Positions 53,506 through 63,706 of a stretch of DNA of 64,000 bases are shown piece by piece. The position numbers were made by a program, and so were the translations under genes. Every line of letters starts with the position of its first letter. Position 1 is the first letter of the stretch. The stretch comes from Eutreptiella sp. 'Long Island Sound 2002' (taxonomy: Eukaryota > Euglenozoa > Euglenophyceae > Eutreptiales > Eutreptiaceae), in contig OZ038380.1 of assembly GCA_964036045.1 (NCBI GenBank), positions 173,093,529 through 173,157,528 of the forward strand, read 5' to 3'. The notes beneath the pieces were generated by a model. That model did no database searches. It was not told where the DNA came from and saw only the letters and a list, made by a program, of their open reading frames with translations.

Positions 53506-54951
53506 GTGGAATGCGCAGTACCGTAGATTGATAATGGTGAGGACACTTATCACATCAATCCAAATTTATACATCGAGCACCTGCACCAGTTCCATGCTAT
53601 AAAAGAAGATGCCAAAATCTGCCTCGTCCCACATGGAATGTGTTAGGCATCAAGCTCAAGTGTTCTGCCCGCGCTCTAGGGGTGCACACCTCTCCCCATT
53701 TAATATTCTGTGCTGTAAGCCCCCAAAACAAAACAAAAACATGAATGCGAAGCATGCTGGCGCCATTTTGGGAGGGATGTCAAGGGGCAAAAGCAGCATT
53801 TGTGGATAGATGGACACCTGCCCCACTCTCGCCGACAAGAAATACATTTTCCAGTGCCTTGGGACGAGCAATGTAAACAATTTATTTCTGTCGCTGAACT
53901 CTCAGGTGGCACTGTGGTAAGAAAAAAATGTAAACAATTTGTTTCTAACAATTCAAATGAGACTGGACACGCAGAAGCAGCAATTGGCACACAAGGCGAG
54001 GGCTGTTGAGAAATGGGGAGGGAGGGCTGTTGAGGACTGGGGAGGGAGTGCTGTGATTTATTGGCTCCAGGATGGGTGCCATGAATTATGGGCTCCTGGA
54101 CGGGTGCTGTGGCTTATGGGATCCCTCACCATCTTCTCCTTCTCCTCCTCCTTCACGTCCACCTCTTGCACTTCTTACCTTCAGCCCCCCCCCCCCCCCA
54201 AGGTTCCGTATCCTCCTCTCCGTGGTGGCGACGTGGTGCCGCATCCTCCCCCTTCAGGCTATTGAGGATTGGGGAGGGAGGGCTGTTGAGGAATGGCAAG
54301 GGAGGGCTGTTGAGGATTGAGGAGTTTCAGAAGGGGGCTTTCGGATGGGGACTCTCAGAAGCCAAAGGCCTTTATGGCCAGCTCATGTACGTCTGCTTTG
54401 CCCAAGTGCGAACGTAGCAAGACATGGAATGCGGGTGGGAGGGTGCCTGCGGGTGGCGGGACACAACACCCGTCAGGGCCCTTGTGTGTGAGCCGGGATC
54501 ACCCCTCTTGCCTTGCCCCAGGGACACTGCGGCATCTTGGCTGGGGGAAAATTGACTTGTGCCGGGGGGGGGGGGGTGTCGTTTGAGCCCCTTTCCCGGA
54601 CCCCCTCCCCTTCTGGGCCCCCCTGACGGGGACCGCAAATGGGCTGACAGGGGAGGTTGGGGGGTCCTGAGGTACCACAGCATATATGACTCAAAATGAT
54701 CCCCACAATGCGCTGATCATTTTGAGGTATGTATCATGGGGGAACTGTTTTTTGAAGGAAAAAAAAAATCTTCCAGTCCGCTTTGCGTCGCAAATGATGA
54801 GTCATCATTCGAGGTTTTAGACTAGCCTCTTGGGACTGGCCTGTCATGAGAGCCCCTTCCCCCCCCCCTCCTTTGGAGGTCTGGAATGACCCCCCCCCCC
54901 CCCCCCTGCGCGCAAGCCAATTTTCCCCATGCCCTATTCAGCCACGATGGA
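53506..54951. other. No gene recognised
   Basis: Includes short imperfect duplications (ggagggagggctgttgagga, three times at 54010-54320) and the caaaatgatc … gatcattttg block at about 54693-54728 shared in inverse with 40.65 kb. No domain-bearing ORF before 54952. Confidence 0.4.
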
Positions 54952-55710
54952 ATGAAGGCCGGCATCCGATTCACTCCCTATTCCCTCATCCAATCGGAGA
55001 CGCTCCTCCTCGGGCAAGCCGATGACCCCTTCGAACGCATCGTGCAGCTCACGTTCGCCCTGCCAGACCCCCAGGACTGCCTGGGGTTTGGCGCGCCGAC
55101 CACCCACATCAAGATCCGCCGGCCCAACTCCTGCATCCTGTCGAAGACGTACTCCCTCACGTCCCGCCCCACGGACCGCGGGCGGTTTCAGATCACGGTG
55201 AAGGTCTACCGCGGCGGCAACTGCTCCGGCTACTTGGCCGGCCTCAACGTGGGGGACTGCGCGCACGTATCGCGGACGATGACGAAGGCGATCCGCGTGG
55301 GGGCCCGGGGCCCGCCCGTCAACGTGGGCCTGATCGCCTTTGGGATCGGCATCACGGAGATGTTGGTGACGGCGGAGGACCTGCTGCGGGCGGGCCACAG
55401 CGTCACGCTGCTCTACGCCAACCGGCACTCGCGGGACATCCTTTTCGAAGACGAGCTGAGCGACCTGTCGGCCGCGGGCGCGGGGCGATTCAGCGTCGTC
55501 CACGTGCTCTCCCGCACGTGCGACATACCGCACGGCGTGGCAGGGCGGGTGTCCGCGGAGCTCCTGTCGGGGTATTTCGGTCAGTGGGAGCCCCGCAGTG
55601 CGTACTTTCTGGCCATTGGGTCGAAGAAGATGATGCGAGACACCTACGCCATTTTGGGGAAGCTGGGCTTCAGACAGAGGCTTCTTGGGAGGCCGACGTT
55701 GTTGCCCTGA
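54952..55710 (+). CDS. Cytochrome-b5-reductase-like FAD/NAD(P)H oxidoreductase
   Basis: 252 aa from the ATG at 54952. FAD domain: FALPDPQDCLGFGAPTTHIK, then KTYSLTS (65-71, the R-x-Y-S/T-x-x-S flavin motif with Lys for Arg) and YRGGNCSGYLAGLNVGD (G-x-x-S-x-x-L). NAD(P) domain: NVGLIAFGIGITEMLVTAED and SVTLLYANRHSRDILFEDEL, closing with YFLAIGSKKMMRDTYAILGK in place of the usual C-G-P. This matches the NADH-cytochrome b5 reductase branch of the ferredoxin-reductase superfamily. Altered details (Lys65; Ile-Gly rather than Thr-Gly; Ser-Lys for Gly-Pro) leave the partner uncertain. It is a single exon with no membrane anchor. Confidence 0.78.
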   Translation: MKAGIRFTPYSLIQSETLLLGQADDPFERIVQLTFALPDPQDCLGFGAPTTHIKIRRPNSCILSKTYSLTSRPTDRGRFQITVKVYRGGNCSGYLAGLNVGDCAHVSRTMTKAIRVGARGPPVNVGLIAFGIGITEMLVTAEDLLRAGHSVTLLYANRHSRDILFEDELSDLSAAGAGRFSVVHVLSRTCDIPHGVAGRVSAELLSGYFGQWEPRSAYFLAIGSKKMMRDTYAILGKLGFRQRLLGRPTLLP

Positions 55711-55749
55711 CTATCCGGCGCGTTCATGCCGGTCCGGCGAACCGTCACT

Positions 55750-56170
55750 GCTTAGAGCCGTGGGATTCGCCCGTGGATGCCCCGCTGTACACTCGTGCCG
55801 GGCCAGGTCAGTCCGGACGTTCGTTACCCAGTGCCCCCCTGAGGATTCAAACCGGGTACCTCTAGTTCAGGCGTCTGGTGCATGACCGCTGAGCTACGCG
55901 ACCTCTGCAGTGTGCCCCAGGATAGGGCCTCTATGGCGCCCCTGCCGCTGCGTGAAGGGCTGGCGTAGCGCTGTGCTGATGCGGCTGGGCGTGCCCTTTG
56001 TGCCTCTGAGGCGCGACCATTTCTGGTGGTGTTATTCTGTGAGCCGTGGGGATTTGGACCGTGGATGCCCCGCTGTTGCACTCGGGCCGTGCCAGGGTCG
56101 GTCCGAGTGTTCAGTACCTCGTGCCCCCGGGGGTTCGCGCCCGCCGCACGACAGCCGGACCACGTGGCCT
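55750..56170 (-). repeat. tRNA-derived SINE-like repeats, two copies
   Basis: About 55753-55905 and 56040-56170 share 'gagccgtggg', 'cgtggatgccccgctgt', 'gtcagtccg/gtcggtccg' and 'gtgccccc'. On the minus strand the first copy has an A box (tagctcagcggt, complement of 55885-55896) and a B box (ggtttgaatcc, complement of 55843-55853) at normal tRNA spacing, but the stems do not pair. Typical of a tRNA-derived SINE or pseudo-tRNA. It lies directly after the oxidoreductase gene. Confidence 0.55.
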
Positions 56171-58107
56171 CTCTTGCGGGTGTCGCAAGCGGAGCGTTGC
56201 GTGGGTTGGGGTGCCCAGCGAGTCCGATCGCCCGGGGGCACGTTGCGCCGGTGGCCCCCCCACGTTTCTGACTGTGCGTCGACGGGCCGGTGCCGTTGCC
56301 CTGCAGAGACGACCTCGATCGGTGGTGATGCACGTACACGAGGTGAAGCCGTGCCTCGTCGCGAAGACAGCCACAGCGATGCTTCCCCCACGGCTTTATA
56401 GGAGCTCACGGGGGCGGATGCGGGGTGCTGCTGCTGTCGGGGCATGGCCCGACACGAACCCTCCGCCGATTCGAATCCGGCAGCGAAAGACCCAGTGGCT
56501 ACTGCGGCTGCAGCTGCCATGGCTGCCGCGTGGATGGCCATGCCTTCCTTCCACTGCACGTCCTCCTTCATAGCGACGACCACCGCTCCGTTCACGGCCT
56601 CGTTGATGGTCCTGGCTCTTTGCTGGGCTGGCCGCAGATTGAGTGCTGCCCCGCATGCCCTTTCAAAAGCCTTCAACTGCCCGCCGATCCCAGAGCAAAT
56701 GGGGCGCTTTGAACAGCAACCCCCAGCAGCGTGGCACGCACCCACGCTGGCCATCGCCTCCGGGCTTGGCTTCGCGGCTGTTGTTTGTGGAAGTTGGGCC
56801 GGTGCGTTTGGAGCGGGCCGGTCAGTCATTTTGTGGGAGGGTTGTAGTCTCCCGGTCCGTAAGGGAAACGCATTGCTCGAGCATGCCCCTGAATGGAGCA
56901 CTGAGGACTTGGGAAACTCGAAGATGATGACAGGGGACCGTAATTGCACCACTTCCGTTCCCTCTTACCCAAAGTCTGAGTGTGTCTGCGCGTTCATGCC
57001 CGGCTGCTCCAGTGCAGGAGGTCTTTTAGGGGACAAGTATTTTTTTTAGTCAAAAAATCTGGTCTTGGCCTAGCAGCACTTTGTCTCCAACCGCCGTCGG
57101 TTACCTTCCAGCCGCCGTCGGGAACCCTCCAACCGCCGGCCGTTGCACTCAACCGCCGTCGGTTACCCCTTAAGTGCCATCGGTTGGAGCTGTGCAGATT
57201 TTGCTGGCTACCGGACACACCTGCTTTTTTTTTTTTGCATTAAAAAACCCCCCTGCTGCAGTGCACCAGATGTGTGTTGCTCATGGTGCCATCTGATTGC
57301 TGCGATGTGGGGACAGCAAGGGCAGGGGGGGGGGGGGGGAGCGTTTCCACTTGTCAGTGAACTCAACAGGCAATCAACAGTTGGATCGGGGGGCCGTCGC
57401 ATGGCGGTGGTGACGACGTGCCGCTGCGCTGCCTCCGCGTTTGTCCGCTCAGTGGACTGCCCACGGGCATCTTCGTGTCTCATTCTTGTGACCGAAGGGC
57501 ACCTACGGTCTTGGAGGCCACTGACAAGCCACATTTCTTCCTGCGCTTTGTCCTGCCTGCCGCCTGTGCACACGTGCAATAGCCCAGCGTTCCTTCGGGG
57601 GCAGTCAGGCAATTGAAGAGAAACGGCTCTTCGAGCTGTGGGAGGAGAGGGGGACCGTCGGCCACAAATGTTGTCACACGTGCTGGCAAACCTGATCCTC
57701 ATGGTGTATCATCACCAGCTGCTGTCTTCGAAATGCATCCTCGAGGTTGGATTTGGGTTGACATGCGCGCCTAAATATGAGCCGTGTGCCGAGGCCATTG
57801 CAAAGCCTACCCCATCAAGCGCCTTTGGCGCCGAAATCACGACGTTCACCTGCACACCGCCCACATCATTTTGGGGTCGACAGAGGGAGGAGTCCCCCAC
57901 CCCCCTCCCTTGGTGTCGGGTCCCACACAGCAACCACCCCTGTGATCAGTCCCATGCCAATTCCCAACTTTGAGTCCACTTTTCAGCCCGACCTTAACAG
58001 CAGGGGCCAGAATCCTCTTCCACGCATTTTGCGTTTTCTCAAGATGCTCAGATTTTTGTGGAGAATTCAAACATGGGTGAAAACACATTTTTGACCCCCT
58101 CCCCTCG
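56171..58107. other. No gene recognised
   Basis: Large overlapping ORFs (56032-56952 minus, 56444-57049 plus) are open because of GC-rich composition; neither shows a domain. A minisatellite at 57085-57190 (caaccgccgtcggttac units) is the inverse of the one at 318-412. Confidence 0.4.
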
Positions 58108-58493
58108 TGTCAAGCGTAAGTCGCTTATTTATTTTTTTTTGGCGTGAGTCGCTTATTTTTTATTTTTTTGGCGTAAGTCGAGTGTGGAAAAAAAAAACTG
58201 AAAAATATATGATACGCGACTTACGCTTTTTTTGCAACGCGACCTACACCAAAAAAAAAAGTTACGCGACTTACACTTTTTTTGATACGCGACCTACGGC
58301 AATAAAGAATAAATAAGCGAGTTACGCTTTTTTTTATAAAAAAAAAAGTGAGTTACGCCTTTTTTTTATAAGAAAGCGAGTTACGCTTTTTTTTCTTATA
58401 ATAAAGCGAGTTACGCTTTTTTTTTATAAAAAAGCGAGGTACGCGACCTACGCTTATTTCGATACGCAACCTACAGCCAGAAAGAATAAAAAT

Positions 58494-59495
58494 ATGGAGA
58501 AGGACTCACAATCCACGCTTTTTTGCGTGGCCCCTCGAGTTGGGGTTAGGGACTCACAATCCACGCTTTGTTGCGTGGCCCCTCGAGTTGGGGTTAGGGA
58601 CTCACAATCCACGCTCTTTTGTGTGGCCCCTCGAGTTGGGGTTAGGGACTCACAATCCACGCTCTTTTGTGTGGCCCCTTGAGTTGGGGTTAGGGACTCA
58701 CAATCCACGCTCTTTTGTGTGGCCCCTCGAGTTGGGGTTAGGGACTCACAATCCACGCTTTGTTGCGTGGCCCCTCGAGTTGGGTTTTGGGACTCACAAT
58801 CCACGCTTTGTTGTGTGGCCCCTCGAGTTGGGGTTAGGGACTCACAATTCACGCTTTGTTGCGTGGCCCCTCGAGTTGGGGTTAGGGACTCACAATCCAC
58901 ACTCTTTTGTGTGGCCCCTTGAGTTGGGGTTAGGGACTCACAATCCACGCTTTGTTGCGTGGCCCCTCGAGTTGGGTTTTGGGACTCACAATTCACGCTT
59001 TGTTGTGTGGCCCCTCGAGTTGGGGTTAGGGACTCACAATCCACGCTTTTTTGCGTGGCCCCTCGAGTTGGGTTTTGGGACTCACAATCCACGCTTTGTT
59101 GCGTGGCCCCTCGAGTTGGGGTTAGGGACTCACAATCCACGCTCTTTTGTGTGGCCCCTTGAGTTGGGGTTAGGGACTCACAATCCACGCTCTTTTGTGT
59201 GGCCCCTCGAGTTGGGGTTAGGGACTCACAATCCACGCTTTGTTGCGTGGCCCCTCGAGTTGGGTTTTGGGACTCACAATCCACGCTTTGTTGTGTGGCC
59301 CCTCGAGTTGGGGTTAGGGACTCACAATCCACGCTTTGTTGCGTGGCCCCTCGAGTTGGGGTTAGGGACTCACAATCCACGCTCTTTTGTGTGGCCCCTT
59401 GAGTTGGGGTTAGGGACTCACAATCCACGCTTTGTTGCGTGGCCCCTCGAGTTGGGGTTAGGGACTCACAATCCACGCTTTTTTGCGTGGCCCAG
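58494..59495. repeat. 48-bp minisatellite, ~21 units
   Basis: The unit is gggactcacaatccacgctt plus tgttgcgtgg, then cccctcgagttggggtta. It contains two inverted repeats (ccacgc…gcgtgg and cccctcgagttgggg). 48 is a multiple of 3, so both strands give ~340-codon periodic ORFs with a 16-residue repeat; these are repeat artefacts. Variants (ttttgg for gggtta, ctttt for tttgtt) alternate in a higher-order pattern. Confidence 0.9.
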
Positions 59496-59516
59496 GGGGG
59501 TCCTTAGGGGACGAGA

Positions 59517-60098
59517 TTTTTTTTTGTTAAGGACCGCCCTTAAGGACCGCCCCTAGAGGCCTTTTTGCCTTGGCCCAACGTGGGCCATGTCTATCCCCCC
59601 TTTTTGGGGATCGCCGAGAAAGCAGGAGTTACATATGGGTGCCACTTCTGATTTTGCCCCCCGCTCTGAAGCGGTGGGGATCCCCTAGGCGGCAGGGGTT
59701 ATGTAGCCACCTTGCCCAGAAGTGGGCCACTTCTGATTTTCCCCCCCGCTCTGAAGCGGTGGGGATCCCCGAGGCGGCAGGGGTTACGTAGCCATTTTGC
59801 CCACAAGTGGGCCACTTCTGATTTTGCCCCCCGCTCTGAAGCGGTGGGGATCCCCGAGGCGGCGGGGGTTACGTAGCCACCTTGCCCACAAGTGGGCCAC
59901 ATCTGATTTTGCCCCCTACTCTGAAGCTGTGGGGATCCCCGAGGCGGCAGGGGTTACGTAGCCACCTTGCCCACAAGTGGGCCACTTCTGATTTTGCCCC
60001 CCGCTCTGAAGCGGTGGGGATCCCCGAGGCGGCAGGGGTTACGTAGCCACCTTGCCCACAAGTGGGCCACTTCTGATTTTGCCCCCCGCTCTGAAGCT
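59517..60098. repeat. Lead-in and six 85-bp-type minisatellite units (copy 2)
   Basis: The lead-in (gttaaggaccgccc … gcccctagaggccttttt) matches 30231-30300. Units match those at 30.3-35.0 kb but carry 'gaggcggcaggggttacgta' where the larger array has 'gatacggcaggggtgaggta'. Stray 48-bp units follow to about 60165. Confidence 0.85.
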
Positions 60099-60284
60099 CG
60101 AGTTGGGGTTAGGGACTCGCCATCCACGCTTGTTTGCGTGGCCCCTCGTGTTGGGGTTAGGTTGTTGTTGTTGTTGTTGTGTGGCTCTTGAGTTGGCCCC
60201 TCCCGTCGGGGTCTAGGACTAAGTACTTCTGCTTTTTGTCCCTTGCACAGGGACCCTACGGTGCCTTGAGCCTGCCTAAAGAGG

Positions 60285-61170
60285 ATGAGGAAGTACGAAG
60301 ACAGTAAGGGCAACAACCATAAAACTGTTCGTTTGGCTTGGAGGCAGCGCCACATATTTATTGTTAATAGTGAAGATCGCGAAGGGCTCCATTGGTTTCT
60401 TTGTGCCATCGGCTGCAAAGTCCCAATATGGGCCTTCAAAGTCCACATTTGGGAGCCACTTTGTGGTAATTCTTTGGTCCGGCCAATGTTGAGACGCCTC
60501 CAGTCAAAGGGTGTTGCCGCACATGCTCGGGCTTTGGGTTTTCAAGAGGATGGTTGGTCATGTGGCTATCAATCGCTGCATCTTTGTGATGAGGTGGCCA
60601 ACCAAAGGGGAAGCCTGGACGATGTTGTTGTTACACCTTTGCCGAAAGGATTCATCAAGGAAGCACTGCACATCATCAATGCGGATCGCTCCGTCCGAGT
60701 CCCCGGCACCATCCCGGAGAATGGGTGGGAGAAGGAGTTGACTTGCTGGAAGCCTGGAGAATCTCCTCCTCCCCCAGCCTCCAACCCTGAGTCCCTGCCC
60801 CCATCTACTTCCCCCCTCCTTTTCGATGAAGAGGATCCTCTTTCGGAACCAGAGGGCAACACTGCTGCCCCAAGATGGGAAGTCAGTGAAGGGCAATGTT
60901 AAGGCCCCTCCACAAACCCCGCGGTCCACTTCCTCTTCTTACCCCTCCACAAGTGATGATGCCCGTCCATACGTGTTCATCCGTGGGAAGCTTTTCGAGG
61001 TGCCCGAGGCGTACCCAAAGGGCACATAGGGTCGGTTGGTGAACGACAAACAATTTATTCGAGAGCTGGAAGAGTTGCTTGTGAAGGACATCCGTAACGC
61101 TTGTGTGCGCGGAACACAAATCCGCGTGCAAAGCCGAAGGCATCGGACACAAAGTCTGATTTGATCTACA
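60285..61170 (+). pseudogene. Ulp1/C48-like cysteine protease with C-terminal module (copy 2)
   Basis: The ORF 60285-60902 shows His36-Trp37 (GLHWFLCAIG), Glu57 at the Asp position (HIWEPLCG), Gln87 and Cys93 (FQEDGWSCGYQSL). The Gln-to-Cys spacing of six matches the copy at 37.2 kb and Ulp1 proteases. A Pro/Ser/Glu-rich linker follows. In another frame (60961 onward) lies the same C-terminal module as in copy 1: VFIRGKLFEVPEAYPKGT, a TAG where copy 1 has Tyr, then GRLVNDKQFIRELEELL. Frameshift and stop indicate decay. A pyrimidine-AG acceptor-like site (cttgcacag) lies 5' of the first ATG, so an upstream exon is possible. Confidence 0.72.
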
Positions 61171-61617
61171 GGCGTGTGTTTGGCGACTTCTTGTAGTTGG
61201 CCCCACGACATTATGGTTGCATGCGAAGAATGTAGTTCGCCCCAGGTGACCGGACTCAGGTGGTATCACTGGCTAGAGCTTCGTAGCCGGTGGCGCCGGC
61301 AGCAATATAGTCATTTTGATACCGCTTGCCAAAGGCCGAAGGGCAAATTGCAATTTTTTGTTTGCAGTCATGATGAGTGTGCTTGACGTTATTTCCGCCA
61401 TCTGCCGCACGTTATTTCCGCCATCTGCCGGCGATGAGTATAAAAACCACCCTTCACGCCACGGCTCCATTGCTTTCCCCGTGCCGGAGGTACCCAAAAT
61501 GTCCGTGGGGGCTATATGCTTCACCTCCTCCGGTAGCAATGGCGGTTGTTGGGTGGTTCTTGTGTTTCCCCGCCTTTTTTTTTTTTTTGTGAAAAATGGG
61601 GTTTTTTTTCCCATGCG
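61171..61617. other. 3' part of the composite element; no further gene
   Basis: A short stretch resembles the copy-1 region after its protease ('gtgtgtttggcgacttc', compare 'gtgtgttttgcgacttc' at about 37976), so homology extends somewhat beyond the coding module. A 21-bp direct duplication (cgttatttccgccatctgcc) occurs at 61387 and 61408. Confidence 0.45.
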
Positions 61618-61755
61618 CGACTTACGCCAAAAAAAAAAAAGTTTACGCGACTTACACCAAAAAAAAATTTCCATGGAAAAAAAAACGCGACTTACGCCAA
61701 AAAAAAAGTTACGCGACTTACGCCAAAAAAATGAAAAAGCGGCTTGCGCGTATTT
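61618..61755 (-). repeat. Right-end array (inverse of the left-end motif)
   Basis: Four or five acgcgacttac(g/a)cc motifs separated by A-runs; reverse complement ggcgtaagtcgcgt as at 29650 and 58140. It ends gcggcttgcgcg. Confidence 0.7.
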
Positions 61756-63706
61756 CCACAATCGAGCTACGCTTTCCTCCCTCCCCTCCCGCCGGAACCG
61801 GACCCCGGGTTTTGGCTTTTTACTTTGGATCGACACAAGGGAAGCTACACACATGGGGAGTGGCAGCTGGTGGTGCATATAGACGGGGACCTACCAGGTG
61901 AGAACGCCCTAGTCTCACAGCTGGGCAGACTGTTGTTTTTAGATTGAGACTGCACACACAGATTTTGCCACTTCAGATGGCAGCGTTGAGCAAGCCATGG
62001 AGAAGCCCACAAGAAATCCATATTGGTGCCATAATCAAGTATGAATCTGACGAATGGATCTGAAGCTAAATGGAACGCTATCATTGTTGCAATGGAATGT
62101 GTCGCCACAGAAAATACATGCTGTGTTTTGTTGTGTTTTCGGACGGTTTGTACCCTGAGTTCAGGAAAGTGGGACCAGTTGCTGCTTCCAGTTACATTTG
62201 TTCAAGCTTTGTACGGGGAACCCTCCGAAAGAATGGGAGTAGAAAGGCGGCAAAAAGGTCCATCCACACCAGAAAAGTAATGCAAAGTTCTTTGCATTGT
62301 CCCAAGGTGTGTGACTTGGAGCAGTTCGCTTGGAAGTGCCATTGCAGTCACATAGTACCAGAAGGCTTTTTGCAGCCTCTTTCCAGCCTCTTCACAGTGA
62401 GTGATTAAACATGGTTCACAGTGAACTGTTGAACATGGTTCTTCCTGTGTGGCAGGGGATGTGGGGGAGGGCAATATGGTTTGGCATCACACAAGCCTTG
62501 GAGTCTGGCATAACATGGTTTGTGTCAGCAAGTATGGACAATACAATGGAGCAATGGGCTCATTGGCTGTGTTTTCTTCATATGTGTATGCTGCAGGATC
62601 CTACCACTACCCAATTTCGTGGACCATGTCTTTAACTCCGCACCACCACCATTATGACAACCAATGGACCCATCATGCCCAGGGCCCAGGACTGTGTGGT
62701 ATGCTCCAGTCGTTGGTGCCAAGCTGGGTCAAGAAGTGCTCCCACACTTGCTTGTCCAGAGTACAGCCACGATAAATTTGTACAGGTTGCATGCATTGTT
62801 AGATGCGACACGCTACAGTGGTACATAATGGCAACCCAAGTTTGGAAAATTCCTCAGGCGCTGGGGTCTCACTTACGACTGTGGGGGTGGGATATGTGTG
62901 CCATGGTGGACATGAGGCGGCATGGGTCGGTGTTGCAGCACACCACATCAACGAAGTGCTTTGCTTGGCGCGGAATCAACGCGCATACTGATCTTTAGAA
63001 ATCCACGTGGCAGCTTTGTTTCCTTGTTGCAGCGTATTCCTCCAGTACTAAACCCCCGCCCCAAAAATAGGAACCGGTTCTTATTTTTGGGGCGGTTCTT
63101 AGTTTGGGGCCAGTTCTTATTTTTGGGGCAGGGGTTTATGAGGGGTGGTTTGGGATTCAAGTCTGCCCGAAGCCGTAGAGTGATAGCCTCGTCTAGAATA
63201 TTTAGAGCAGAAGTCTGGTTCTACTTTGAAAACTCAACCCCCTCTTCCTACACGGAATCCTGTCGTGAATTTCCCCCAACTTTGAGCCGTGGGTCATATG
63301 CCTGGGGTGCCATGACTCAGGATGCATGGACGCGTGGGATTGGCAGGTAGATTAAGTATTCGAATTGCCACTTTTTGCCACCTCTCGAGAACAGCACGCA
63401 CCCGTGACGGAATCCAGAAAATGTCCCGTCACTCGAATGCTGGGACGTCCGGTTATCTTGTTCTCCTGAACAACAACACACTGAGAATAGGTCACTGGGT
63501 TCTTGATTGCGGGCTCAACTCCACAACTCAGCCGTAGGCCCCACCTCCCTGTGACGGTCGTGGGTGTGACGTTTCTGTGAGGGACTGGCACCGAGAGATT
63601 TGGACGGGTGAGATGGCGGTCCCACCTTTGCGAGGGACCAGATGTAGGTCCGAACCCCAATCTTCTCCACGTGCAGGTGTGTGGGCTGATTGAACGGGCC
63701 TCGGAT
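61756..63706. other. No gene recognised; 5' region of the serine acetyltransferase gene
   Basis: Short ORFs without domains. A 'gcccc-aaaaat-aggaacc/ggttctta' inverted/direct patch (about 63055-63130) repeats tttttggggc three times. No promoter could be assigned. Confidence 0.4.

Larger units (their letters stand above)
58108..61755 (+). mobile_element. Composite repeat-rich element carrying a Ulp1-like protease (copy 2)
   Basis: The left end gtgtcaagcgtaagtcgctt equals that at 29612. Order: gcgagttacg array (58108-58480), 48-bp minisatellite, shared lead-in, six or so 85-bp units, protease pseudogene, then an array of acgcgacttacgcc motifs (61618-61755) that is the inverse of the left-end motif ggcgtaagtcgcgt. 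The inverted terminal arrays suggest a DNA-transposon-like unit, but no transposase is recognised. The right boundary is approximate. Confidence 0.6.

Noticed and set aside
56032-57049. Overlapping 306-aa and 201-aa ORFs on opposite strands
   Set aside because: Low-complexity Ala/Pro/Arg composition, no domain, and both strands equally open in GC-rich sequence.
58454-59556. ~340-codon ORFs on both strands
   Set aside because: Products of a 48-bp stop-free repeat; both strands are equally open and no start context or domain is present.
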